A stretch of DNA of 64,000 nt from Synechococcus sp. CS-1329 (GTDB lineage: Bacteria; Cyanobacteriota; Cyanobacteriia; PCC-6307; Cyanobiaceae): the NCBI RefSeq assembly GCF_025128055.1, contig NZ_JAHLYS010000024.1, positions 1-64,000 on the forward strand, given 5' to 3'. The position numbers and the translations under genes were made by a program. This document shows, in pieces, positions 7,671 through 16,198 of the stretch (positions within the stretch are counted from its first letter, which is position 1; the number at the start of each line of letters is the position of its first letter). Under the pieces are notes generated by a model. The model was not told the DNA's origin. It worked only from the letters and a program-made list of their open reading frames with translations, and made no database searches.

Positions 7671-9872
7671 ATGGGCTGTGGCCCCCCTTGCACCACCGAC
7701 CCAGTGCCAGCTCCCGCCAAGGCTCAGTGCCCCTACTGCGGGGTGGGCTGTGGCCTGGAGCTCAAGCCACCGGCGGCAAACACCCCCAACAGCAGCAGCA
7801 GCCCAGCAGACAGCCCAGAGGGCGCCGCTGCGATCTGGTCGGTGCGGGGAGACCGGCAGCATCCCTCCTCCCTCGGCCAGGTGTGCATCAAGGGGGCCAC
7901 GGTGGCCGAAACCCTGGATCGCAATCGCCTGAGCACCCCCCTCTGGCGCGAGCAGCGCGACCAGCCCTTTGAGGCCATCAGCTGGGAGCGGGCCTTCACG
8001 ATCCTGGTGGAGCGGATCCAGGCCATTCAGGCGGAGCGGGGATCCGCTGGGATCGCCATGTATGGCTCCGGCCAGTTCCTCACCGAGGACTACTACGTCG
8101 CCAACAAGCTGATCAAAGGCGCCCTGGGCACCAACAACTTCGATGCCAATTCACGGCTGTGCATGAGCTCGGCGGTGTCGGGCTACAAGCTCAGCCTGGG
8201 CTCCGATGGCCCCCCCTGTTGCTACGACGACCTCGACCTGGCCGGCACGGTGCTGCTGATCGGCACCAACACCGCCGAATGCCACCCTGTGCTCTTTCAA
8301 CGGCTGCTCAAGCGCAAGCGCCGCCAGAAAGACGCGCTGCAGCTGATCGTGGTCGACCCCCGGGCCACCGCCACCAGCGAGGCGGCCGACCTGCACCTGG
8401 CCATCCGCCCGGGCACCGACCTGGTGCTGCTCCATGGCGTGGGCCATCTGCTGCTGCAGCTGGGGGCCGTGGATCCGGAGCGGGTGGCGGCCAGCGCCGA
8501 TGGCTTCGCTGAGCTGGCCGCCCTCTGGGCCGACTGGACACCGCAACGGGTCTGCAGCCTCTGCGGCATCGAGGAGGCGGCGCTGCGGCGCCTGGCGGCG
8601 CTCTGGGCCGCCAGCAGCGGGGTGCTCAGCCTCTGGTCGATGGGGGTGAACCAGAGCGTGGAGGGCACCGCCACGGTGGCGGGGATCATCAACCTGCATC
8701 TGGTCAGCGGCCAGATCGGCAAGCCCGGGGCCGGGCCCTTCTCCCTCACCGGACAGCCCAATGCCATGGGCGGGCGGGAAGCCGGGGGGCTGGCCGCACT
8801 GCTGCCCGGCTACCGCTCGATCCATGAGGCCAGCCACCGGGCCGTGATCGAGCAGCACTGGGGCTTTGCCCCTGGGGCGATCTCAGCGCGCGATGGTCTC
8901 TCGGTGTGGGAGCAGATCGAGGCGATGGAGCGCGGTGAGCTGGGGCTGTGGTGGGTGGCGGCCACCAACCCGCTGGTGAGCCTGCCCTGGCTGGATCGGG
9001 TGCGGCAGGCGGTGGAGCGCTGCCCCCTGGTGGTGCTGAGCGAGCCCTACGCGGGAACCGAAACCGAAGCGGTGGCCCACCTGGTGCTGCCGGCCGCCCA
9101 GTGGAGCGAGAAGGCCGGCGTGATGACCAACTCGGAGCGCCGGGTCACCTTGTCGGAGGCCTTCCGGCCGCCCCCCGGCCAGGCCCGCCCCGACTGGTCG
9201 ATCTTCGCGGAGGTGGGCCGGCGGCTGGGCTTTGCCAGCCAGTTCGCCTACGGCTCCTCGGCGGAGGTCTACGCCGAGTTCGCGGCGATCACCGCCGGGC
9301 GGATCTGCGACCACAGCGGCCTCAGCCATGGCCTGCTGGCCGAGCACGGGCCGCAGCAATGGCCGTTCCCGGCCGGCACCGCTCCGGGGGGCGGCCAGGC
9401 GCGACTGCACACCGCGGGCGTCTATCCCACCGCCAACGGCAAGGCCCGCCTGGTGGCCCAGCAACCCCTGGGGCTGGGGGAGCCGCCGGATGCCCGCTTC
9501 CCTCTGGTGCTCACCGTGGGGCGCTACCTCGGCCACTGGCACACCATGACCCGCACCGCCCATGTGGAGCGGGTCAGCCGCAGCCACCCGGAACCCCTGC
9601 TGGAGATCCACCCCGCCGACGCGAAGCGCTGCCAGCTCGAGGATGGCGGCCAGGCAAGGGTGAGCTCCCGGCGCGGATCCCTGACCGTGAAGGTGCAGAT
9701 CAGCGATCGGATTCGCCCGGGCACCGTTTTCCTGCCGATGCACTGGGGCGCCGCCCAGGAGCAGGTCTGCGAAGCCAACCGGCTGATGCACGCCCTCGGC
9801 TGCCCGATCTCGAAGCAACCCGAACTCAAGGCCGCCGCCGTGCGGGTGGAGCGGGCCGAGGAGGCTGGTTAA
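7671..9872 (+). CDS. narB: Ferredoxin-nitrate reductase
   Basis: Assimilatory nitrate reductase (733 residues), reducing nitrate to nitrite with electrons from reduced ferredoxin, using one 4Fe-4S cluster and bis-MGD. The N-terminal cluster ligands are CPYCGVGC plus the later Cys in GQVCIKG. SRLCMSSAV carries the Mo-ligand cysteine region. There is no C-terminal flavin or extra cluster domain, as expected for the cyanobacterial enzyme. The 157-base divergent upstream region has no clear GTA-N8-TAC box by eye. It is convergent with the Crp-family gene, with 3 bases between the stop codons. Confidence 0.95.
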   Translation: MGCGPPCTTDPVPAPAKAQCPYCGVGCGLELKPPAANTPNSSSSPADSPEGAAAIWSVRGDRQHPSSLGQVCIKGATVAETLDRNRLSTPLWREQRDQPFEAISWERAFTILVERIQAIQAERGSAGIAMYGSGQFLTEDYYVANKLIKGALGTNNFDANSRLCMSSAVSGYKLSLGSDGPPCCYDDLDLAGTVLLIGTNTAECHPVLFQRLLKRKRRQKDALQLIVVDPRATATSEAADLHLAIRPGTDLVLLHGVGHLLLQLGAVDPERVAASADGFAELAALWADWTPQRVCSLCGIEEAALRRLAALWAASSGVLSLWSMGVNQSVEGTATVAGIINLHLVSGQIGKPGAGPFSLTGQPNAMGGREAGGLAALLPGYRSIHEASHRAVIEQHWGFAPGAISARDGLSVWEQIEAMERGELGLWWVAATNPLVSLPWLDRVRQAVERCPLVVLSEPYAGTETEAVAHLVLPAAQWSEKAGVMTNSERRVTLSEAFRPPPGQARPDWSIFAEVGRRLGFASQFAYGSSAEVYAEFAAITAGRICDHSGLSHGLLAEHGPQQWPFPAGTAPGGGQARLHTAGVYPTANGKARLVAQQPLGLGEPPDARFPLVLTVGRYLGHWHTMTRTAHVERVSRSHPEPLLEIHPADAKRCQLEDGGQARVSSRRGSLTVKVQISDRIRPGTVFLPMHWGAAQEQVCEANRLMHALGCPISKQPELKAAAVRVERAEEAG

Positions 9873-9875
9873 CGC

Positions 9876-10478
9876 TCAGCTGTGCTGCAGCACCGCCTCC
9901 ACCAGCTCAGGGGAAAGGCGCAGCAGCAGGGGGCCTCCGCCGGTGGGATGGTCTTCCACCAACCCCGACTGGCGCAGCCGCGAGAACATCTTGGTGACCG
10001 TGACGCGGGTGTTGCCGATCAACTCCGCCAGGCGCTCGTGGGTGATCCGGATCGGCAGTTCGTACCAGAGGCCATTGCGTCGTCCCAGCCGCTCCACCAG
10101 CAGGGTGAGCAGCGCCCTCAGGCGTTTTTCGGTGTCCGGGTGATGGCGGATCATCAGCAACTCCAGGGTCCAGGTGCTGAGGTCGGTGAGATCAGCCAGC
10201 GCTTCAGCTCGCTCCACCCGCTCGATCTGCACCTGGGTGAGGGCTTCGAGGCCCACCCAGTCGCGGCGAAGGGCGAGGGCATCGCAGACATCACCGGGCT
10301 GCAGAAAGCCGATCGTGATCTCCTGACCCGTGGAGACCAGCAGAAACACCCGCAGAACACCGGAGAGGATCCGCACCGGGGAGGTGGCCGCCGCGGTGCC
10401 GCCATCAAGCAGCAGGCTCTGACCCACCGCCATCGACAGCTGGCAGAAGGATTGATGAAGCGAAAGAGCTGTCCTCAC
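9876..10478 (-). CDS. Crp/Fnr-family transcriptional regulator
   Basis: A 200-residue regulator with an N-terminal cupin-like sensor domain (FLLVSTGQEITIGFLQPGDVC) and a C-terminal winged helix. The recognition region ITHERLAELIGNTRVTVTKMFSRL resembles that of NtcA, whose HTH reads [21 protein letters not shown], but the sensor half is short and divergent. It is therefore probably not the global NtcA. Its GTG start overlaps the nrtD stop as GTGA, making it the last gene of the nrtABCD run. A cluster-specific nitrogen regulator is a reasonable inference. The effector is unknown. Confidence 0.8.
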   Translation of the reverse strand: MRTALSLHQSFCQLSMAVGQSLLLDGGTAAATSPVRILSGVLRVFLLVSTGQEITIGFLQPGDVCDALALRRDWVGLEALTQVQIERVERAEALADLTDLSTWTLELLMIRHHPDTEKRLRALLTLLVERLGRRNGLWYELPIRITHERLAELIGNTRVTVTKMFSRLRQSGLVEDHPTGGGPLLLRLSPELVEAVLQHS

Positions 10479-11314
10479 GTGTCGTCGTGGGCGAAACGGC
10501 GGTAGAGAAAATCGAGGGCGCGGTTGCGGTAGTCGAAGTATTCGGGCAACTCCATCAGGCGGGCCCGATCGCGGGGCTGCGGGAAGGGAAGCTCAAGGAT
10601 TTCGCCGATCGTGGCCGCCGGTCCGTTGGTCATCATCACCACCCGATCCGCCAGAAACAGGGCTTCATCGATGTCGTGGGTGATCATCAGCACCGTGATC
10701 TTGTGCTCCGACCAGATCTTGATCAACTCCTCCTGCAGCTCCTCCCTGGTGATCGGATCGAGCGCCCCGAAGGGTTCATCCAGCACCAGCACCTTCGGCT
10801 GCAGGGCCAGGGCCCTGGCGATCGACACCCGCTGTTTCATGCCGCCGGAGAGGCTGCCCGGCTTCTTGGCGGCGGCCTCAGTGAGGCCCACCATGGCGAG
10901 GTGCTTGTCGACCAGGGCCTTGGCCTGGCCGTTGCGCTTGAGCTCGGGAAAGACGTTGTTCACCGCCAGGGCGATGTTGTCGTAGGCCGAGAGCCAGGGC
11001 AGCAGGCAGTAATTCTGGAACACCACCATGCGATCGGGGCCGGGCTCCACGATCGGCTGCGACTCCAGCCGCACCTGACCGCTGGTGGGCTCGCGGAAGC
11101 CGGAGACCATATCGAGCAGGGTGGATTTGCCGCAGCCGGAGTGACCGATCACGCAGACGAACTCACCTTCGTGCACCTCCAGGTGCACATCGTCGAGAAC
11201 GGTGTAGGGGCCGTTGGCGGTGGGATACACCTTCGAGACCCCATCGATCACCAGGAACGGCTCCGATCCCTGGCTGGTGGCTGCGGCTGAGGTGGCGGTG
11301 GGAAGGGTCTGCAT
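10475..11314 (-). CDS. nrtD: Nitrate ABC transporter ATP-binding protein
   Basis: ATPase subunit (279 residues) of the nitrate/nitrite importer. Walker A is GHSGCGKSTLL, the Q-loop region is VVFQNYCLLPW, the ABC signature is LSGGMKQR, and Walker B is VLVLDEPFGALD, followed by the switch histidine in MITHDIDEA. Unlike NrtC it ends soon after the ATPase domain. It follows nrtC by 20 bases and is translationally linked to the Crp-family gene downstream. Confidence 0.95.
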   Translation of the reverse strand: MQTLPTATSAAATSQGSEPFLVIDGVSKVYPTANGPYTVLDDVHLEVHEGEFVCVIGHSGCGKSTLLDMVSGFREPTSGQVRLESQPIVEPGPDRMVVFQNYCLLPWLSAYDNIALAVNNVFPELKRNGQAKALVDKHLAMVGLTEAAAKKPGSLSGGMKQRVSIARALALQPKVLVLDEPFGALDPITREELQEELIKIWSEHKITVLMITHDIDEALFLADRVVMMTNGPAATIGEILELPFPQPRDRARLMELPEYFDYRNRALDFLYRRFAHDDT

Positions 11315-11334
11315 CGGTTGGAAGGTGAGGAATC

Positions 11335-13362
11335 TCAGCGGAGCGGCGCCGCCGGCTCAGGGGTGGTGGGTCGCTCGGGCAGCACGATCGTTTCGTAGCG
11401 GATGCTTCTGCTGGAGCCGAGTTGCCGGAGATAGGCCATCGGATCGCTGGGATCGAGGGACTGGTTCTCGAACAGCGGCACAGGCAGCAGCCTGTGGCCA
11501 TTGGCGCTCGGCTCAGGGGCCAGTTCGCCGCTGGCCTGGGCAAAGAGATCGGGGCGCTGAACGCGCTCCAGCACCTCGCTCCAGTTCTCGGGGAAAGCGG
11601 TGATGCCCCAGCGGGCCAGCTGAGTGAGAATCCAGAGCCCGTCGCGGCTGTTGGGGGCGTTGGCCTGGGCGGCGTGGAACCGGTTGAAGTCCGGGATCAG
11701 CTCCGGAGTGCCGGTGCCACGGTCGTAGGGGTCCACCAGGCCTGGCCGGATCGTGGCCAGTTCGGTGCCCACGTACTCGCGGCGGGCCAGCAGTTCGGCC
11801 ACCTCGGCACGGTTGGCGGGGTCCTGGCAGTAGCGGCAGGCCTCCAGCAGTGCCTTGATCAGGGCCTGGTGGGTGCGGGGATGGGCCGCAGCCCAGTCTT
11901 CGCGAACCCCGAGCACCTTTTCGCAGTGGCCGGGCCAGAGCTCGCTGTCGGTGGCGATCACCGTGCCCAGCTGCTGCTGAACGGCCCGGCTGTTCCAGGG
12001 TTCGCCAACGCAGAAGCCATCAATGGTGCCCGCCTTGAGGGTGGCCACCATCTGGGGGGGAGGGATCACGATCAGGCTGACATCGCGGTCGGGATCGATG
12101 CCGGCCGAGGCCAGCCAGGCCCGCAGGATCAGGTTGTGCATCGACGCCGGATGCACCATGGCCAGCACCGGCTTGCGCTCGGGATGGGCTGCGATCCAGG
12201 CCTTGAAATCGGCGAGGCTGCGCACACCGGCGTCGTGGAAGCGGCGATGCAGCGTGACGGCGTTGCCGTTACGCGAAAGGGTGAGCGCCGTGACCATGGG
12301 CAGGGGCGGTTTGCCCTGGGAGCCGAGGGTGATGGCCAGAGGCATGCCGGCCACCATCTGAGCGCCGTCGATCACCCCCTCGCGCAGGTTGGCCTCCAGG
12401 GTTTTCCAGTTGGTCTCGCGCTGGAGGCTGACCTGATCGAGCCCGAATTTGACGAAGAATCCCTTCTCCCTGGCCACCACCAGGGGGGCGCAGTCGGTGA
12501 GGGGGATGAAGCTGAGGCTGAGGTTGACCTTCTCGAGGTCGTTGGCCGCGATGGCCGCCGAGGGATTCAGCCGCTGCTTGCGGGCCTGCTTCTGCTGGGT
12601 GAGGAACTGGACCACCTCACCACGCAGGCTGTAGTAACCAGGGTCTTCAACCACGGTGAGGTGGGTGCGGGGGCGGGCCAGGGGCACATCGAGGATCTGG
12701 CCGATGTAGGCCTCAGGGCCATTGGTCATCAGCACCACCCGATCGGAGAGCAGCAGGGCCTCATCCACATCGTGGGTGACCATCACCGTGGTGACCTTGG
12801 CCTCCTCACAGATGCGCATCAGCTGCTCCTGGAGATTGCCGCGGGTGAGGGCATCAAGAGCCCCGAAGGGTTCGTCGAGCAGCAACAGCTTGGGGCGCAG
12901 GGCCAGGGCTCGGGCAATCGCCACCCGCTGCTTCATTCCACCGGAGATCTCACTGGGGAACTTGTCGGCGGCGGCATTGAGACCCACCAGTTTGATGTTG
13001 TAGTCAATGATCGAGTGGCGCTCTTCCTGGGTGGAGCCCAGCATCACATTATCGACAGCCAGAGCGATGTTCTGACGGACTGATTTCCAGGGCAACAGGG
13101 AGTAGTTCTGGAACACCACCATCCGATCCGGGCCTGGCTCAGTAACTTCCCGACCAGCCATCAGGATCCCACCTTCGCTGGCCCTGGTGAGGCCAGCGAG
13201 CAGATTGAGCAGGGTGGACTTGCCACAACCGGAATGGCCCACCAGAGAAAGAAATTCTCCTTCGGCCACGTTCAGGAAAATATCCTTGAGAGCCACATAG
13301 CTGCCACCATCCTTGAGCGGAAAGGTCTGGGTGACGTTATCAACAGTGAACAGAGCTGGCAT
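11335..13362 (-). CDS. nrtC: Nitrate ABC transporter ATPase fused to NrtA-like regulatory domain
   Basis: A 675-residue two-domain subunit specific to cyanobacterial nitrate importers. Residues about 1-260 are an ABC ATPase (GHSGCGKSTLL, ISGGMKQR, LLLLDEPFGALD). The remainder resembles NrtA without its signal (NLSLSFIPLTDCAPLVVAR, later GFCVGEPWNSRA). In Synechococcus this C-terminal domain is known to mediate inhibition by ammonium. Here it keeps full length. It sits 2 bases after nrtB and 20 bases before nrtD. Confidence 0.95.
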   Translation of the reverse strand: MPALFTVDNVTQTFPLKDGGSYVALKDIFLNVAEGEFLSLVGHSGCGKSTLLNLLAGLTRASEGGILMAGREVTEPGPDRMVVFQNYSLLPWKSVRQNIALAVDNVMLGSTQEERHSIIDYNIKLVGLNAAADKFPSEISGGMKQRVAIARALALRPKLLLLDEPFGALDALTRGNLQEQLMRICEEAKVTTVMVTHDVDEALLLSDRVVLMTNGPEAYIGQILDVPLARPRTHLTVVEDPGYYSLRGEVVQFLTQQKQARKQRLNPSAAIAANDLEKVNLSLSFIPLTDCAPLVVAREKGFFVKFGLDQVSLQRETNWKTLEANLREGVIDGAQMVAGMPLAITLGSQGKPPLPMVTALTLSRNGNAVTLHRRFHDAGVRSLADFKAWIAAHPERKPVLAMVHPASMHNLILRAWLASAGIDPDRDVSLIVIPPPQMVATLKAGTIDGFCVGEPWNSRAVQQQLGTVIATDSELWPGHCEKVLGVREDWAAAHPRTHQALIKALLEACRYCQDPANRAEVAELLARREYVGTELATIRPGLVDPYDRGTGTPELIPDFNRFHAAQANAPNSRDGLWILTQLARWGITAFPENWSEVLERVQRPDLFAQASGELAPEPSANGHRLLPVPLFENQSLDPSDPMAYLRQLGSSRSIRYETIVLPERPTTPEPAAPLR

Positions 13363-13364
13363 GA

Positions 13365-14195
13365 TCAGTGTCCTCCACTCACCTTCGAGCCCACATAGGC
13401 CACGAGGCGGTCCAGCAGCAGCCCCACGATCCCCACATAGACAATCGCCAGAATGATCTGACTGGCACTGGTGTCACCACCGGCGTTGTAGGCATCCCAG
13501 ATGAAATAGCCGATACCACCATCGGCCTTGAGCATTTCTGCCGCCACAATCGCCAGCCAGGCCAGACCCACAGCAATGCGCAGACCGGTGAACACGTAAG
13601 GGACCGTGGCCGGAATTACAATCTCGCGGATGTAAGAGCGCTTACGTAAACGCAGCACCCTGGCGACATTGGTGTAATCCTGCGGGATCTGGCGGATGCC
13701 CACAGCTGTGTTGATGATCACCGGCCAGATCGAGGTGATGAAAATCACGAAGACCGCTGAAGTATTGGCATCCTGGAACACCATCAAGGCAATGGGGAAC
13801 CAGGCCAGCGGTGGCACCGTGCGCAACACCTGAATCACCGGATCAAAGCCCTTACCGATGAAACGGTTGAGGCCCAGAAGGCCCCCGATGGCGATGCCCA
13901 CCACGCCAGAAAGGCTATAGCCAATCGCCACCCGCTGCAGCGAGATCAGAATCTGCCAGCCGAGGCCCTTGCTGGTCCCCCCGTCGTCATAGAAGGGATC
14001 GCTGATGTAAGGATCCCAGGTGTCCACCACCACTTTGATGGGCCCAGGCAGCCGGGCAGGCCCGAGGATGCCCGAGAGCAATTGCCAACTGATCAGGAAG
14101 GCCCCGATACAGATCACATAGGGGACCATTCCCTTGAGAATGGCTGAGTTGAACGGACGGGGTCTCCGCCGCTCGAGGGGAGCAGTGAGGGTCAT
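13365..14195 (-). CDS. nrtB: Nitrate ABC transporter permease
   Basis: Membrane subunit (276 residues) with about six helices and the conserved cytoplasmic EAA-like loop around YTNVARVLRLRKRSYIREIV that contacts the ATPases. An unusually polar N-terminus (LERRRPRPFNSAIL) precedes the first helix. The flanking genes nrtA and nrtC identify it as the nitrate rather than the bicarbonate or cyanate permease of the same family. Confidence 0.93.
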   Translation of the reverse strand: MTLTAPLERRRPRPFNSAILKGMVPYVICIGAFLISWQLLSGILGPARLPGPIKVVVDTWDPYISDPFYDDGGTSKGLGWQILISLQRVAIGYSLSGVVGIAIGGLLGLNRFIGKGFDPVIQVLRTVPPLAWFPIALMVFQDANTSAVFVIFITSIWPVIINTAVGIRQIPQDYTNVARVLRLRKRSYIREIVIPATVPYVFTGLRIAVGLAWLAIVAAEMLKADGGIGYFIWDAYNAGGDTSASQIILAIVYVGIVGLLLDRLVAYVGSKVSGGH

Positions 14196-14233
14196 GGAAA
14201 GACGTTGGTGAGTCGGGCTGGATCCCGATCAGG

Positions 14234-15544
14234 TCAGGCCAGGGCCTTGAACTTGAGCGAATCGAGGTAGGCCTTGGGGTTCTCGGGGTCGAAGACCACA
14301 CCGTCAAAGAAGGTTTCCTTGCCGCGGGAATCGGAGGCGGGAATGGCCTTCTCCTGACCGATGGCGATGGCGGCCTCCTTCCAGAGGTCGGAGCGGTTGA
14401 CCTTGTCGATCAGAGCTTTGGTATCGGTGGTCTGGGGCAGGTAGCCCCAGCGGATGTCTTCGGTGAGGAACCAGAGGTCGTGGCTCTTGTAGGGGAACGA
14501 GTGGGAGTCGGTCTCCTGCCAGAAGTGCATTCTCAGGGGTGAATCGGTGACGCTGCGGCCATCACCGAATTCGAAGGTGCCAGCCAGACGGGGCTTGATG
14601 TCCGCGACGGGAGTTTTGAAGTATTTGTCCTTGGAGGTGATCTCACACAACTCATCCAAGTTGGCAGGATCCTGGCACCAGATCTGGGCTTCCTGAACCG
14701 CCATCAGCATGGCCTTGGTCGCCTTGGGGTTCTTATCGACCCAGTCGGCCCGCATGGAGAAGGCCTTCTCCGGATGATCCTTCCAGAGTTCCCCGGTGAT
14801 CGCTCCGGTGTAGCCGATCTTCTTGTTGACGGTGCGCTGGTTCCAGGGTTCACCCACGCAGAAGGTGTCCATGGTGCCGGTCTGGAGGTTGGCCACCATC
14901 TGGGCCGGGGGCACCACCACCAGATCCGCTTCAGAGACCGGATCCACGCCATTGGCCGAGAGCCAATAGCGCATCCAGAGATCGTGGGTGCCGCCGGGGA
15001 AGGTCATGGCGGCCTTGAGCAAGGAGCCGCTGGCCTTCTTGCGATCAGCGATCTCTTTCACCTTGGGGCTCTGAAGAGTGACTTTCTCCTTCAGAAATTC
15101 ATTGGAGAGGGAGATGCCCTGGCCATTGACATTCAGCCGCGCCAGGATGTACATGGGCAGCGGCTTGCTGGTCTTGGTGATGCTCCCCACCGTGAGCAGG
15201 TACGGCATCGGCGTGAGGATGTGAGCCCCATCAATGCCCCCGCGGTCTGCTCCCAGTTCCAGGTTGTCGCGGGTGGCGGCCCAGGAGGTCTGCTTCACCA
15301 CCTTGACATCGGGCATGCCGTGCTTGGCAAAGAAGCCCTTCTCCTTGGCGATGATCAGCGGAGACGCATCGGTGAGGGCGATGAAGCCGAGGGTGGCCCC
15401 TTTCACCTCAGTGTCGGAAGCACCAGCAGCCATCGGGGCCGTGCTGGTTTCGCTCTTCTTGCCACCGCAGGCACTCAACCAGACGGCACCAGCAGCTGTG
15501 CCGGCTGCGGTGATCAGAAACTTACGGCGCGAAAGATTGGACAT
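14234..15544 (-). CDS. nrtA: Nitrate/nitrite-binding lipoprotein
   Basis: Substrate-binding protein (436 residues) of the nitrate importer. The ATG at 15544 gives MSNLSRRKFLITAAGTAAGA, with a twin-arginine-like SRRKFL and then a lipobox ending in LSAC, so the protein is probably an acylated lipoprotein on the periplasmic face. The mature part opens with GATLGFIALTDASPLI and holds FCVGEPWNQR, both hallmarks of NrtA. An NtcA-type box lies about 150 bases upstream. First gene of nrtABCD-crp. Confidence 0.95.
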   Translation of the reverse strand: MSNLSRRKFLITAAGTAAGAVWLSACGGKKSETSTAPMAAGASDTEVKGATLGFIALTDASPLIIAKEKGFFAKHGMPDVKVVKQTSWAATRDNLELGADRGGIDGAHILTPMPYLLTVGSITKTSKPLPMYILARLNVNGQGISLSNEFLKEKVTLQSPKVKEIADRKKASGSLLKAAMTFPGGTHDLWMRYWLSANGVDPVSEADLVVVPPAQMVANLQTGTMDTFCVGEPWNQRTVNKKIGYTGAITGELWKDHPEKAFSMRADWVDKNPKATKAMLMAVQEAQIWCQDPANLDELCEITSKDKYFKTPVADIKPRLAGTFEFGDGRSVTDSPLRMHFWQETDSHSFPYKSHDLWFLTEDIRWGYLPQTTDTKALIDKVNRSDLWKEAAIAIGQEKAIPASDSRGKETFFDGVVFDPENPKAYLDSLKFKALA

Positions 15545-15654
15545 GGAGCCTGAACGGATGGTTGAGGTAGTCGGGCTGCGAACAATCGCAATCCGGACGG
15601 GCTCCGCAATCAAGCGCACCGAACCGGCAGGTGGTGCTGGCGCTCAGGCTGACC

Positions 15655-15705
15655 AACTTACTAACAAGATCACAATCCGCCACAGCTCAGCGTAGTGATT
15701 GCTAC
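15655..15705 (-). promoter_or_regulatory. NtcA-type promoter of nrtABCD
   Basis: At 15692-15705 the sequence is GTAGTGATTGCTAC on the plus strand, and GTAGCAATCACTAC on the minus: an exact match to the NtcA consensus GTA-N8-TAC in both directions. Reading toward nrtA, AT-rich candidates for a -10 box follow (TAGTAA at 15658-15663 and TAAGTT at 15655-15660). They are somewhat farther away than the usual 22 or so bases. NtcA activates nitrate genes when 2-oxoglutarate is high; binding here is inference. Confidence 0.75.
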
Positions 15706-15727
15706 CGGGAAAGCCTCCTGTCAGCAT

Positions 15728-16198
15728 TCACGCCCATCCGGAACCCAGCCCGAACTCCTTCAGGGCCCTGGGCAGATTGCGGTGTTCATGGCCGGGGTGA
15801 CTGAGCTTGGCCAGGGCAAAGCGCTCCAACTCATCGAGGTCCTGCCACTGCGCCAATTCCACGGCGGTGCCCAGCTGCTCGCAGGCCGCCCGCAGGCGCT
15901 CGGGCACGGCATCGACTTGCTGCCAGTCGGCGGCGATGGCCGGCTCCAGGTCCTTGGCCGGACCATCGGCCAGCTTGGCGCTGCGCCCCTTCAGCCACTG
16001 GCGCAGCTCAGTGATGGCTTCAGGCCCATCGGCCCAGGCCAGCAGCCGCCCCCGTTCGCTGGGGTCCAGGCCGTGCCAATGGCTCAACTTGAGCTTGACG
16101 CCAGCCAGATCGAGCTTGCGGCGCACCGCCATCGGCAGGCAGCGCAGATCATCGACAAAATCAGCTTCAAAGGCAAAGCAGCGCTCGTGCAGGCTCAT
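15728..16198 (-). CDS. Nitrate reductase-associated protein
   Basis: A 156-residue soluble protein of the cyanobacterial nitrate-reductase-associated family. It is recognised by the opening FEADFVDDLRCLPMAVRRKL followed by DLAGVKLKLSHW, which closely resembles family members. The biochemical role is not established. The ATG at 16198 overlaps the cnaT stop as ATGA, so the two are translationally coupled. It lies between cnaT and nrtA on the same strand. Confidence 0.85.
   Translation of the reverse strand: MSLHERCFAFEADFVDDLRCLPMAVRRKLDLAGVKLKLSHWHGLDPSERGRLLAWADGPEAITELRQWLKGRSAKLADGPAKDLEPAIAADWQQVDAVPERLRAACEQLGTAVELAQWQDLDELERFALAKLSHPGHEHRNLPRALKEFGLGSGWA

Noticed and set aside
9876-10478. 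Calling the regulator NtcA itself
   Set aside because: Only the helix-turn-helix is similar; the sensor half and length differ from NtcA.
11422-13083. 553-codon plus-strand frame opposite nrtC
   Set aside because: Antisense to nrtC, which has all ABC motifs and the NrtA-like domain.
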